Below, piece after piece: positions 7,327 to 13,754 of a stretch of DNA of 20,802 bases. Positions within the stretch are counted from its first letter, which is position 1. Every line of letters starts with the position of its first letter. Under the pieces are notes generated by a model. It worked only from the letters and a program-made list of their open reading frames with translations, was not told the DNA's origin and ran no database searches. The stretch spans positions 1 to 20,802 of the forward strand of contig JAEWEW010000206.1 in the NCBI GenBank assembly GCA_023389175.1, given 5' to 3'. Source of the DNA: Pseudomonadota bacterium. Lineage in GTDB: Bacteria > Pseudomonadota > Gammaproteobacteria > Burkholderiales > Burkholderiaceae_E. A program made the position numbers and the translations under genes.

Positions 7327-7893
7327 TCATTGGCGGGGGCGCCAGCGGTAGAACGCGGGCAGCACCCGCTTCATCACCGGCCCGTCGAAGTCCCACGACA
7401 TGCACTTGCCCATGTAGTAGGGCGGTGGTTCCTGCGGTGACGGCAGCGGCTCGCCTGCCTGCCGGCGCCGCCCCTCGCCATGACCGAAGACCGTCTGGAT
7501 CGCCGCGGTGGCGAGGCCGGCCAGCAGCTCGCGCAGGTGGGTGCAGCCGGCCACGCCCCCCATCGCTTCCTCGAGGGACTTGCGCCAGCCCCGGCCGATG
7601 CTCGCGCCCGCCAGCCTGCGCAGCGGATCGGTCGCCGCAGCGCAATCCGGGAACGGCGAGCTGTCCATCCAAGCCCGCGCCTCGACCACCTTCATCGTCT
7701 CGTCGAAGGTGACGCGCGCTCGCATCCGGTGCACCGGCTCGCCCGGCTCGACCGCCCCGCGCTCGATCAGGTGCAGCACCTCGCCCTTGGTGTCGAGCAG
7801 CTCGGCATCCATCTCGAACAGGCCGTCCTCGCGCAGGTATCCCTCGTAGGTGATGCGGCGGGTGTGGAGCGGCTTTCTTGCAGGCGTGGACAT
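7327..7893 (-). CDS. DUF2889 family protein
   Basis: A 188-residue soluble protein without signal peptide or membrane segment. I place it in DUF2889 from its opening PLHTRRITYEGYLREDGLFE, the segment ELLDTKG and the signature GGVAGCTHLRELL (112-124). Function is not established. Conserved-looking polar residues that could form a metal or active site are His10, Cys84 (FPDC), Cys117 and His119 (GCTHL) and Cys164 (MGKCMSWDFDG). I chose the ATG at 7893, which gives the usual family N-terminus; an ATG at 8001 adds 36 residues unlike the family and overlaps the DUF2783 gene. It is the last gene of the VOC / FAD-hydroxylase / DUF2783 operon, 37 bases after its neighbour, and is convergent with LysR. 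Confidence 0.85.
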   Translation of the reverse strand: MSTPARKPLHTRRITYEGYLREDGLFEMDAELLDTKGEVLHLIERGAVEPGEPVHRMRARVTFDETMKVVEARAWMDSSPFPDCAAATDPLRRLAGASIGRGWRKSLEEAMGGVAGCTHLRELLAGLATAAIQTVFGHGEGRRRQAGEPLPSPQEPPPYYMGKCMSWDFDGPVMKRVLPAFYRWRPRQ

Positions 7894-7930
7894 CGTGATC
7901 GGCGAAGGCGCCGGAGCGCGGTTGCGGAAG

Positions 7931-8134
7931 TCACGATGATCCCACAATCGCCGGCCGCGCCAGCGCGATCGCCTCGCGAAGCACGGCTCGGTCGCCGACA
8001 TGGTTTGCGAGTATCAGCACCAGCTTGCTGTTCATCAGCGCCGCCTGTTCGTCGTCCAGGTCGCGCTGGCTTTGGACGAGCTCCTCGTAGAATCCGTCCG
8101 GATCCTCGATGTTGGCGTGGCGCACGAGCGGCAT
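7931..8134 (-). CDS. DUF2783 family small protein
   Basis: A 67-residue protein beginning MPLVRHANIEDPDGFYEELV, with LNDEQ-like LDDEQAALMNSKLVLILANHVGD at 26-48, the pattern I associate with DUF2783. It is predicted all-helical and cytoplasmic. GGAGG stands six bases before the ATG, and the gene starts 23 bases after the stop of the FAD-dependent hydroxylase. Small DUF2783 genes are commonly found immediately downstream of this type of flavin monooxygenase, so a role as an accessory or stabilising subunit is a reasonable inference, though I know of no biochemical proof. A longer reading frame begins further upstream but lacks a ribosome binding site and lies inside the hydroxylase gene. Confidence 0.85.
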   Translation of the reverse strand: MPLVRHANIEDPDGFYEELVQSQRDLDDEQAALMNSKLVLILANHVGDRAVLREAIALARPAIVGSS

Positions 8135-8157
8135 CGGATCCTCCGAGTGGACGGGCC

Positions 8158-9768
8158 TCAATGGCCGAGGCAGCGGGCAAGCGCAGCGCGTGCCTTGCTG
8201 CGGTCGAAGCGGCGCCAGCGCGCGGCCACGTGCTGGTCCGGGCGAATCAGGTAGACCGTCCCGGGCTGCATGTCGTAGCGGTCGGCGAGCACCGTCTCCG
8301 GGCAGAGCACGTCCTGGCCGATCGACAGCACCGGCGCCCAGACGCCGTCCACCTCGATGCCCTCCGGCGCCTCCGGCCGTCCCACCGTCAGCAGGACGAA
8401 ACCCTTGCCCAGCTCCTCCAGGAGCCATCCGGGTCGTCCGTTGCGCGTGATCGGGGCATCGGCGCAGTTGGTGCCGGGGCGCATCGCGCCCTTGAACGGG
8501 CTCTCGTCCGGCGTGTTCAGCGAAGAGTCGAGGTAGGGCGTCGGCGTGCTGAGCCGCCCGCTGTTCACGAAAGGCCGGGCGAAGGTTTCATGCCGGGCAA
8601 GCTCCAGGACGGCATCGCGATAGTGGCGGCTCGCGCGGCTCTTCGGCGTGATGAAATCCGTTGAACGGGTGGACTGCCGGATGTTGTCGTCGGCCGCGAC
8701 TGCACGCTCTTCGTGATAGCTGTCCAGCAGCGCGGCTGGTGCCTTGCCCTCGATCACCAGTGCGAGCTTCCACGCAAGGTTGTCGACATCCTGGATGCCG
8801 GTGTTGGCCCCGCGGGCGCCGAACGGTGAGACCTGGTGCGCGGCGTCGCCCGCGAAGAGGATGCGGTCGTGGCGGAAAGAATCGATGCGACGGCACGCGA
8901 ACTGGTACACCGACGCCCACTCGAGCTCGAACTCGACGTCATCGCCGAGCATCTGCCTCACTCGCCGCTTGACGTTCTCCGGCTTGCGCTCCTCCTCCGG
9001 GTCCGCGTCCCAGCCGAGCTGGAAGTCCAGGCGCCAGACGTTGTCGCACTCCTTGTGCAGCAGCGCGGACTGGCCGCGGTGGAACGGCGGATCGAACCAG
9101 AAGCGGCGTTCCGCGGGGAAGTCCGCTTTCATCACGATGTCGGCGATCAGGAAGCGATCCTGGAAGAACTGGCCGGTGAACTCGGCGCCCACCATGCGCC
9201 GCGCGTCGCTGTTCGCGCCATCGCAGGCGATGACCCAGTCCGCCGCCATCCTGAAGATGCCGTCGGGCGTCTCCACGGTGAGCACGACATGGTCCGCGCC
9301 CCGGGCAATGCTGATCAGCTTGTGCTTCCAGCGCAGCTCCACCCGCGGCTCGCGCCCGCAGGCGTCGACCAGGAACTCTTCCAGGTAGTACTGCTGCAGG
9401 TTGATCATCGCCGGCATCTTGTGATGCGGCTCCGGAAGCAGGTCGAACGAATAGGTGAGCTCGTCCCTGAAGTAGACCTTGCCCAGCTTCCAGCTCACGC
9501 CTTTGTCGACCATCGGCCCGGCGACGCCGAGCCGGTCCCAGATCTCCAGGGGGCGCTTCGCGTAGCAGACGGCGCGCGAGCCGATGCTCACGGAGTTGTT
9601 GTCGTCGATCAGGACGACCGGCAGCCCGCGGCGGGCGCAGTCCAGTGCCGCGGTGAGGCCGACCGGCCCGCCGCCGACCACGACGACCGGATGCCGGCGC
9701 GGCACGCCGTCACGCTGCTCCTGCGACTGGACGTAGCGGAACTCGGGGTAGGCGTAGGTGGTGAGCAT
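8158..9768 (-). CDS. class A FAD-dependent aromatic hydroxylase (MhpA/PheA-like)
   Basis: A 536-residue flavin monooxygenase expected to hydroxylate an aromatic ring using NAD(P)H and oxygen. The Rossmann dinucleotide motif VVVGGGPVGLTAALDCARRG is at 29-48 with the acidic strand end LIDD (53-56). The NAD(P)H/FAD motif ACDGANSDARR lies at 181-191, and the FAD ribityl motif RILFAGDAAHQVSPFGARGANTG at 302-324. A C-terminal domain from about 430 to 536 corresponds to the thioredoxin-like extension of phenol and 3-hydroxyphenylpropionate hydroxylases. GGAGG precedes the ATG by seven bases. It is the second gene after the VOC enzyme, separated by 18 bases, and is followed by DUF2783. The operon context argues for ring hydroxylation of an aromatic acid or phenol; the actual substrate is unknown. 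Confidence 0.93.
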   Translation of the reverse strand: MLTTYAYPEFRYVQSQEQRDGVPRRHPVVVVGGGPVGLTAALDCARRGLPVVLIDDNNSVSIGSRAVCYAKRPLEIWDRLGVAGPMVDKGVSWKLGKVYFRDELTYSFDLLPEPHHKMPAMINLQQYYLEEFLVDACGREPRVELRWKHKLISIARGADHVVLTVETPDGIFRMAADWVIACDGANSDARRMVGAEFTGQFFQDRFLIADIVMKADFPAERRFWFDPPFHRGQSALLHKECDNVWRLDFQLGWDADPEEERKPENVKRRVRQMLGDDVEFELEWASVYQFACRRIDSFRHDRILFAGDAAHQVSPFGARGANTGIQDVDNLAWKLALVIEGKAPAALLDSYHEERAVAADDNIRQSTRSTDFITPKSRASRHYRDAVLELARHETFARPFVNSGRLSTPTPYLDSSLNTPDESPFKGAMRPGTNCADAPITRNGRPGWLLEELGKGFVLLTVGRPEAPEGIEVDGVWAPVLSIGQDVLCPETVLADRYDMQPGTVYLIRPDQHVAARWRRFDRSKARAALARCLGH

Positions 9769-9786
9769 GCGGATTCCTCCGCCGCA

Positions 9787-10347
9787 TCAGGCGGTTTCCG
9801 ACTCCGTCACGCCGGCCAGCTCCTTCTCGTGCATCCATGCGGCGTGCTTCGGTGCCTTCCTGGTGCGCGTCCACTCCTCCAGCATTGCCCACTTGACGTC
9901 GTCGAGCCGCTTCATCTGCTCCGGCGTGGCGGTGTCGGCCACCAGCTCCAGCCGGTGTCCGTTCGGATCGCGGAAGTAGATGGAACGGAAGATGCCGTGG
10001 TCCGTGACGCCCAGCACGTCCACGCCGGCGGCCTCCAGCCGCGCCTTGTGCGCCATCAGGGCGTCCTCGCTCTCCACCTTGAAGGCGATGTGCTGCACCC
10101 AGTCGGGCGTGGCCGGATCGCGGCCCATCGGTGGCGAATTGGGAAGCTCGAAGAACGCGAGGATGTTGCCGCCGCCCGCGTCCATGAAGAGATGCATGTA
10201 TGGATCCGGCGCCTTGGTCGAGGGGACATGGTCCTCCGCGATGGCAAGGACGAACTCCATGCCGAGGTTGTTCCGGTACCAGTCCACCGTTTCCTTGGCG
10301 TCGCGGCAGCGGTACGCGACATGGTGGATCCGGGCGATCGGCGTCAT
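9787..10347 (-). CDS. VOC-superfamily (glyoxalase/extradiol dioxygenase-like) metalloenzyme
   Basis: A 186-residue protein with the vicinal oxygen chelate fold. The two beta-alpha-beta-beta-beta modules are at about 4-70 (IHHVAYRCRDAKETVDWYRN) and 82-140 (VQHIAFKVES, DPNGHRLELVAD). Candidate metal ligands are His8 or His9, Glu67, His86 and Glu134; their spacing resembles glyoxalase I, so it should bind a divalent metal. A helical tail of about 45 residues (140-186) follows. AGGAG precedes the ATG by five bases. It is the first gene of the operon with the FAD hydroxylase, which suggests it acts on the hydroxylated product, as a ring-cleavage dioxygenase or an isomerase/hydrolase. Which one cannot be decided from sequence. 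Confidence 0.88.
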   Translation of the reverse strand: MTPIARIHHVAYRCRDAKETVDWYRNNLGMEFVLAIAEDHVPSTKAPDPYMHLFMDAGGGNILAFFELPNSPPMGRDPATPDWVQHIAFKVESEDALMAHKARLEAAGVDVLGVTDHGIFRSIYFRDPNGHRLELVADTATPEQMKRLDDVKWAMLEEWTRTRKAPKHAAWMHEKELAGVTESETA

Positions 10348-10368
10348 GGCATCTCCTGATTTGCTGAT

Positions 10369-10384
10369 TGCGAATCGATTTGCA
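10369..10384. promoter_or_regulatory. palindromic operator candidate over the VOC operon start point
   Basis: TGCGAATCGATTTGCA is a 16-base dyad with one mismatched pair (arms TGCGAAT and ATTTGCA around CG). It touches the -10 box and covers the predicted transcription start. Size and form suit an IclR-family dimer site, and the divergent IclR gene is adjacent. In this position binding would repress. Confidence 0.5.
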
Positions 10385-10412
10385 TAATGCGCTCAGCGCT
10401 CGCGTGTGTCAA
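10384..10412 (-). promoter_or_regulatory. near-consensus sigma-70 promoter of the VOC / FAD-hydroxylase operon
   Basis: Leftward TTGACA (10412-10407) is separated by exactly 17 bases from CATTAT (10389-10384). Transcription should start near 10377, about 30 bases before the VOC start codon. With a -35 this good the operon would be strongly expressed unless repressed, which fits the palindrome overlapping the start point. Confidence 0.8.
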
Positions 10413-10418
10413 ACTGAT

Positions 10419-10435
10419 TTGTTCTAATCGAACAA
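10419..10435. promoter_or_regulatory. second palindromic operator candidate upstream of the -35 box
   Basis: TTGTTC (10419-10424) and GAACAA (10430-10435) form a perfect six-base inverted repeat around TAATC. It lies seven bases upstream of the VOC -35 box and 41 bases before the IclR start codon. It could be an activator site for the operon or an autoregulatory site of IclR. Confidence 0.45.
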
Positions 10436-10475
10436 GGTGGAGCCATAGCCGGTTGACGGCGTGCAAGGAGCGGAG

Positions 10476-11345
10476 TTGGGCAGTCCGGAGGAACCAGACG
10501 AGGCGAGGGCGGGACGGCGGGGCGGGAAGCAGGCCGGGAAGCAGGCCGGCAATGGCCAGCGTTCCGTGCAGTCGGTGGAGGTCGGCGGCAGGCTGCTGCT
10601 CGTGCTTGCGGACCACCCCGAGCCGATGACCCTCAAGGACCTGGCCGCGCAGGCGGCGATGCCGGCCTCGCGGGCGCATCCCTACCTGGTGAGCTTCGCG
10701 CGCCTGCGGCTGGTGGAGCAGGAGCCGGCCAGCGGTCGCTATGCGCTCGGCCCGGCCGCGCTGCAGATCGGGCTGGCGGCGCTTCACCAGTCGGATGCGC
10801 TCAAGGCGGCGTTGCCGGCCGCAGAGGCCCTGGCCGCATCAACCGGCCAGATGGTGGTGGTCGCGGTCTGGGGCAACCTCGGTCCGACGGTGGTCCGGAT
10901 GTTCGAGTCGCGCCAGCCGCTTCACGTGAACATGCGCGTGGGCACGGTGATGTCTACGCTCGAGACTGCCACCGGGCGCGCGTTCGCGGCGGTGCTGCCC
11001 GCCGACCAGGTCGCGGCGGTGATGGCCGGACCCTTCGGCGACCTGCGCCACTCGGCGGGCCGGAAGCCGCGCATTCCGGCGGGCACGCTCGAGGCGATCG
11101 CCGAGGAATTCCGCAGGCACGGGGTGACGCGCGCGATGGGGCGCCCGTTGCCGGGCATCAATGCCTTTGCCGCCCCGGCGTTCGACCACGAGGGCAACCC
11201 GGTGGCAGTGATCACCGCGCTCGGCCACGTCGACCGTTTCCCGCCGGACTGGGATTCGGACTACGCCCGGGCGGTGCGGCGCGCGGCCGAGGAGGTGTCG
11301 CTGAAGCTGGGCTTCAATCGTCGCCTGCGGCACTGCCTACAATGA
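10476..11345 (+). CDS. IclR-family transcriptional regulator
   Basis: About 289 residues. An unusual N-terminal tail rich in Gly, Lys, Arg and Glu (about 1-28, including a repeated GKQA) precedes the winged helix-turn-helix (QSVEVGGRLLLVLADHP, then MTLKDLAAQAAMPASRAHPYLVS). The GAF-like IclR effector domain follows from about 100 to 285 (GQMVVVAVWG, NMRVGTVMSTLETATGRAFAA, HGVTRAMGRPLPGINAFAAP, PVAVITALG). I prefer the TTG at 10476, since AAGGAG lies five bases upstream; a GTG at 10461 is in frame. It is divergent from the VOC / FAD-hydroxylase operon, the classic arrangement for IclR control of aromatic catabolism. The expected inducer is the pathway substrate or an intermediate. Confidence 0.92.
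   Translation: MGSPEEPDEARAGRRGGKQAGKQAGNGQRSVQSVEVGGRLLLVLADHPEPMTLKDLAAQAAMPASRAHPYLVSFARLRLVEQEPASGRYALGPAALQIGLAALHQSDALKAALPAAEALAASTGQMVVVAVWGNLGPTVVRMFESRQPLHVNMRVGTVMSTLETATGRAFAAVLPADQVAAVMAGPFGDLRHSAGRKPRIPAGTLEAIAEEFRRHGVTRAMGRPLPGINAFAAPAFDHEGNPVAVITALGHVDRFPPDWDSDYARAVRRAAEEVSLKLGFNRRLRHCLQ
10524..10547 (+). repeat. tandem 12-base repeat inside the IclR gene
   Basis: GGGAAGCAGGCC occurs twice back to back (10524-10535, 10536-10547), encoding the repeated Gly-Lys-Gln-Ala in the N-terminal tail. It is a plausible slippage expansion in a tail that lies before the DNA-binding domain. Confidence 0.8.
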
Positions 11346-11382
11346 AGCATGCTGTCCGACATGAGCCGGTGGTAGCCGGCCG

Positions 11383-12801
11383 ATGCCTTCGCCGATGCTC
11401 GAGTCCGGTTCGACCTGCTGGCGGACGGCGACCGCTTCGCGCTTCGCGCTGCTGCCGGACGGCGAATCCTATCTGCCGGCGATGCGCGCAGCCATCGCCA
11501 ATGCCCGCCAATCGGTCCTGCTGGTGGGCTGGGACCTGGATCCCACCGTCCCGCTCGGGCCGCCCGCCGGCAGCGGCGACGAGGCTCCGCGATTCTGCGA
11601 CGAGTTCCGCCGCCTTCTGTCCGCTCGGCCGGACCTGCGCGTCGACATCCTGATCTGGGACATGACCTACGCTTACGCGGTCCAGCGTCGCGACCGTCCC
11701 CAGCATGCGACGCGGTGGCTTCCCGCCTCCGTCAACTACCGGCTGGACGGCAAGCATCCCGTCGGCGCCTCGCACCATCAGAAGATTCTGGTCGTCGACG
11801 ATGCGATCGCCTTCTGTGGCGGCGCGGACTTCACCCGCAACCGCTGGGACTCGTCCGCGCATCGCAGCGAGGACCAGCGCCGAAGGCTGCCCGACGGACG
11901 GGTCTACGCCCCCCGTCACGAAGTGATGGCCGCGGTCGACGGGCCGGCGGCTGCCGCCTTCGGCGATCTCGTCCGGGCGCGGTGGCGGCAGGGCTGGGGA
12001 GATTCCCTGGCGCCGGTCGTGGCCGACCGCGACCCGTGGCCGGATGGCCTCGCGCCGGACATGGTCGACGTGACGATCGGGATCTCGCGAACCGCGGCGC
12101 CCTGGGACGGACAGCCCGAGGTGCGCGAGGCCGAGGCCCTGTTCCTTCGCGCGATCGAAAGGGCGAGGCGCTGGATCTATCTGGAGAACCAGTATGTCAC
12201 CGCGCCGGTGGTGCGCGAGGCGCTCGCGCGTCGGCTCGCCGAGCCGGTCGGTCCGGAGGTGCTCCTGGTGTGTCCCCTGCACAGCGGCGGCCGGGGCGAC
12301 CGCCTCGCCATGGACCGGGCGCGCAAGGCGCTGGTCCACCGGTTGCGCGCGGCCGATGCCCATCGCCGCTTCCGCGCGGCTGCGCCGTTGTCCTCGGCCG
12401 GCGAGGCGATCATGGTGCACTCCAAGGTCATGGTGGTCGACGACCACCTGTTCCGGGTCGGGTCCGCCAACCTCAACAACCGGTCGCTGGGCTTCGACAC
12501 CGAGTGCGACCTGAGCATCGAGGCACGCCCCGACGACGAGGAGGGGCGCCGCGGCGTCCTGCGCCTGCTGTGCCGCCTGCTGGGCGAGCACGCCGGCTGC
12601 GACCCGGCTGCGCTCGAGGGCGGGATTCGCCGCACCGGCTTGTTCGCAGCGCTCGACACCCTCGCCGGCACATCGGGAAAGCGGCTGCAGCCGTTGGCCG
12701 ACGAACGATTGACCGTGCTCGATCGCCTGGTCGCGCGCATCCACCTGTTCGATCCCGCGGGGGTGGCCGACAACTGGAGGCCATGGCGGCGGCCGGCCTA
12801 G
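11383..12801 (+). CDS. phospholipase D family protein (two HKD motifs)
   Basis: A 472-residue member of the PLD/cardiolipin synthase superfamily with two catalytic HxKxxxxD motifs: His132-Lys134-Asp139 in SHHQKILVVDD and His346-Lys348-Asp353 in VHSKVMVVDD. These are followed by the usual FCGGADFTRNRWD and VGSANLNNRSLG segments. The opening CWRTATASRFALLPDGESYLPAM with LLVGWDLDP resembles stand-alone bacterial PLD proteins. It lacks the long hydrophobic VTT/DedA domain that some homologues carry at the C-terminus, and it has no signal peptide. It probably cleaves or transfers phosphatidyl groups at the inner membrane. The start is uncertain: ATGs at 11383 and 11395 both lack a clear ribosome binding site. 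It lies 37 bases after the IclR gene with no obvious functional link to it. Confidence 0.88.
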   Translation: MPSPMLESGSTCWRTATASRFALLPDGESYLPAMRAAIANARQSVLLVGWDLDPTVPLGPPAGSGDEAPRFCDEFRRLLSARPDLRVDILIWDMTYAYAVQRRDRPQHATRWLPASVNYRLDGKHPVGASHHQKILVVDDAIAFCGGADFTRNRWDSSAHRSEDQRRRLPDGRVYAPRHEVMAAVDGPAAAAFGDLVRARWRQGWGDSLAPVVADRDPWPDGLAPDMVDVTIGISRTAAPWDGQPEVREAEALFLRAIERARRWIYLENQYVTAPVVREALARRLAEPVGPEVLLVCPLHSGGRGDRLAMDRARKALVHRLRAADAHRRFRAAAPLSSAGEAIMVHSKVMVVDDHLFRVGSANLNNRSLGFDTECDLSIEARPDDEEGRRGVLRLLCRLLGEHAGCDPAALEGGIRRTGLFAALDTLAGTSGKRLQPLADERLTVLDRLVARIHLFDPAGVADNWRPWRRPA

Positions 12802-12808
12802 CGGCCGG

Positions 12809-12916
12809 CTACTTGACCTCGAGCAGGTACATCGGCTGCATCTTGCGGCCGTCGGCGCGGAAGGTGCCCCCGATGGCCGGCGCGGACCGAGTGGCGTAGG
12901 ATCCGCTCACCGCCAA
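12809..12916 (-). pseudogene. C-terminal remnant resembling a branched-chain amino acid-type ABC binding protein
   Basis: On the minus strand about 30 codons end in TAG at 12811-12809 and read GTFRADGRKMQPMYLLEVK before the stop. This resembles the segment near the C-terminus of many LivK-like periplasmic binding proteins (pattern R-x-DGR-xx-H/x-x-MYL-x-EVK). The reading frame upstream runs into the leader and start of the DUF1080 gene without any recognisable continuation, and there is no start codon or ribosome binding site. The natural explanation is a decayed fragment of a binding-protein gene. The match rests on my memory of the family pattern and is short, so chance similarity cannot be excluded. 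Confidence 0.4.
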
Positions 12917-12936
12917 ACGGTTAAGGGGAGAACGAC

Positions 12937-13539
12937 ATGTCGACTGGAATCGCTCTTGCTTCGTCAGCGCTCGCCCTTGTCATCGCCGTCGTCGCCGTGC
13001 CGGCGACCCATGCACAGGAGGGTCCCGGCTGGACCGTGCTGTTGGACGGCACCAGCCTCGATGGATGGAACCAGGTCGGTGAAAGCAACTGGCGCATCGA
13101 AGATGGCGTGGTCGTCGCAGACAAGCGGACCAGCAAGGATCCTGCGCATCTGGTGAGCAAGGATTCTTACAAAGACTTCGCCCTGCGCGTCGAGTTCTGG
13201 GCGAGCGACGATGCCAACAGCGGCGTCTACCTGCGCTGCAGCGACGCGAAGAACATCGCCGACCGGACCTGCTACGAGGCCAACATTTTCGACCAGCGCC
13301 CGGACCCCACCTACGGCACCGGCAGCCTGGTGCATTTCGCCGAGGTGAACCCGATGCCGAAAGCCGGCGGCAAGTGGAACACCTTCGAGATCACCGCGAA
13401 AGGTCGGCACATCGTCGTGCTGCTCAACGGACAGAAGACCGCGGAACTGCACAACGGTCTCTTCACGCAAGGGCCGATCACCCTGCAGCACGGCGCGGGC
13501 ACCATCAAGTTCCGGAAGGTCGCCATCAAGGCGTTGTAG
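12937..13539 (+). CDS. secreted DUF1080 (3-keto-disaccharide hydrolase-like) domain protein
   Basis: A 200-residue exported protein. A signal peptide spans residues 1-26, ending THA before QEGP. The single jelly-roll domain begins GWTVLLDGTSLDGWNQVG, contains FALRVEFWASDDANSGVYLRC and ends GPITLQHGAGTIKFRKVAIKAL, all signature segments of DUF1080, a concanavalin-like fold related to glycoside-binding and hydrolysing proteins. AAGGGGAG precedes the ATG by seven bases. Cys81 and Cys92 region cysteines could form a disulfide. It is preceded by 135 bases without a gene apart from the minus-strand remnant, so it is probably transcribed alone. A periplasmic role in carbohydrate handling is the family expectation; no sugar genes lie nearby to confirm it. 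Confidence 0.88.
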   Translation: MSTGIALASSALALVIAVVAVPATHAQEGPGWTVLLDGTSLDGWNQVGESNWRIEDGVVVADKRTSKDPAHLVSKDSYKDFALRVEFWASDDANSGVYLRCSDAKNIADRTCYEANIFDQRPDPTYGTGSLVHFAEVNPMPKAGGKWNTFEITAKGRHIVVLLNGQKTAELHNGLFTQGPITLQHGAGTIKFRKVAIKAL

Positions 13540-13567
13540 CCGCAGGCGCGACCGGGCGGCGGCGGGG

Positions 13568-13644
13568 TGGTCGGGGTGAGAGGATTCGAACCTCCGGCCT
13601 CTGCGTCCCGAACGCAGCGCTCTACCAGGCTAAGCTACACCCCG
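13568..13644 (-). tRNA. proK: tRNA-Pro (anticodon CGG)
   Basis: A complete 77-base cloverleaf including an encoded CCA. The acceptor arm is CGGGGTG (13644-13638) with CACCCCG (13578-13572) and discriminator A. The D-arm is GCTT-loop-GAGC with GCCTGGTAGA. The anticodon stem is CTGCG/CGCAG with loop TTCGGGA, giving anticodon CGG (13610-13608), which reads CCG. The T-arm is GGAGG-TTCGAAT-CCTCT. It lies downstream of ispB on the same strand, an arrangement also found in other Burkholderiales. No integrase or duplicated 3' end is visible next to it. Confidence 0.96.
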
Positions 13645-13670
13645 AACTCTGACGACACCTCTTCGGACCA

Positions 13671-13689
13671 GGCTCCGCGAGGCGGAGCC
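13671..13689 (-). other. perfect GC-rich hairpin between ispB and tRNA-Pro
   Basis: GGCTCCGC and GCGGAGCC form a perfect eight-base stem with a three-base loop. No T-tract follows on the minus strand, so it is not a canonical intrinsic terminator. It may stabilise the ispB transcript end or serve as a processing signal ahead of the tRNA. Confidence 0.5.
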
Positions 13690-13754
13690 GGGTAGCGCAG
13701 GGCGATTGCCCGACGCCCTGCACCGGACGATCCGCGGCGGCTTGCGCGCCGGAA

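Noticed and set aside
7894..8001. Longer start for the DUF2889 protein
   Set aside because: The 36 extra residues are Arg-rich and unlike the family, and they overlap the DUF2783 gene; the ATG at 7893 gives the expected N-terminus.
8836..10359. A 507-codon open frame on the plus strand across the hydroxylase and VOC genes
   Set aside because: It spans two clear genes and their ribosome binding sites on the other strand, and its product is rich in His, Arg and Val without recognisable motifs.
11314..12744. A 476-codon open frame on the minus strand opposite the phospholipase D gene
   Set aside because: It is antisense to a gene with two intact HKD motifs, and its translation is low-complexity Arg/Ala/Gly/Asp without any domain, as expected for a shadow frame in high-GC DNA.
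12793..12810. GCCGGCC/GGCCGGC hairpin after the phospholipase D gene as a terminator
   Set aside because: The stem is GC-only and self-palindromic with no T-run, so it is too weak as evidence for an intrinsic terminator.
13568..13644. tRNA-Pro as an integration site for a genomic island
   Set aside because: No integrase gene and no second copy of the tRNA 3' end is visible in the window.
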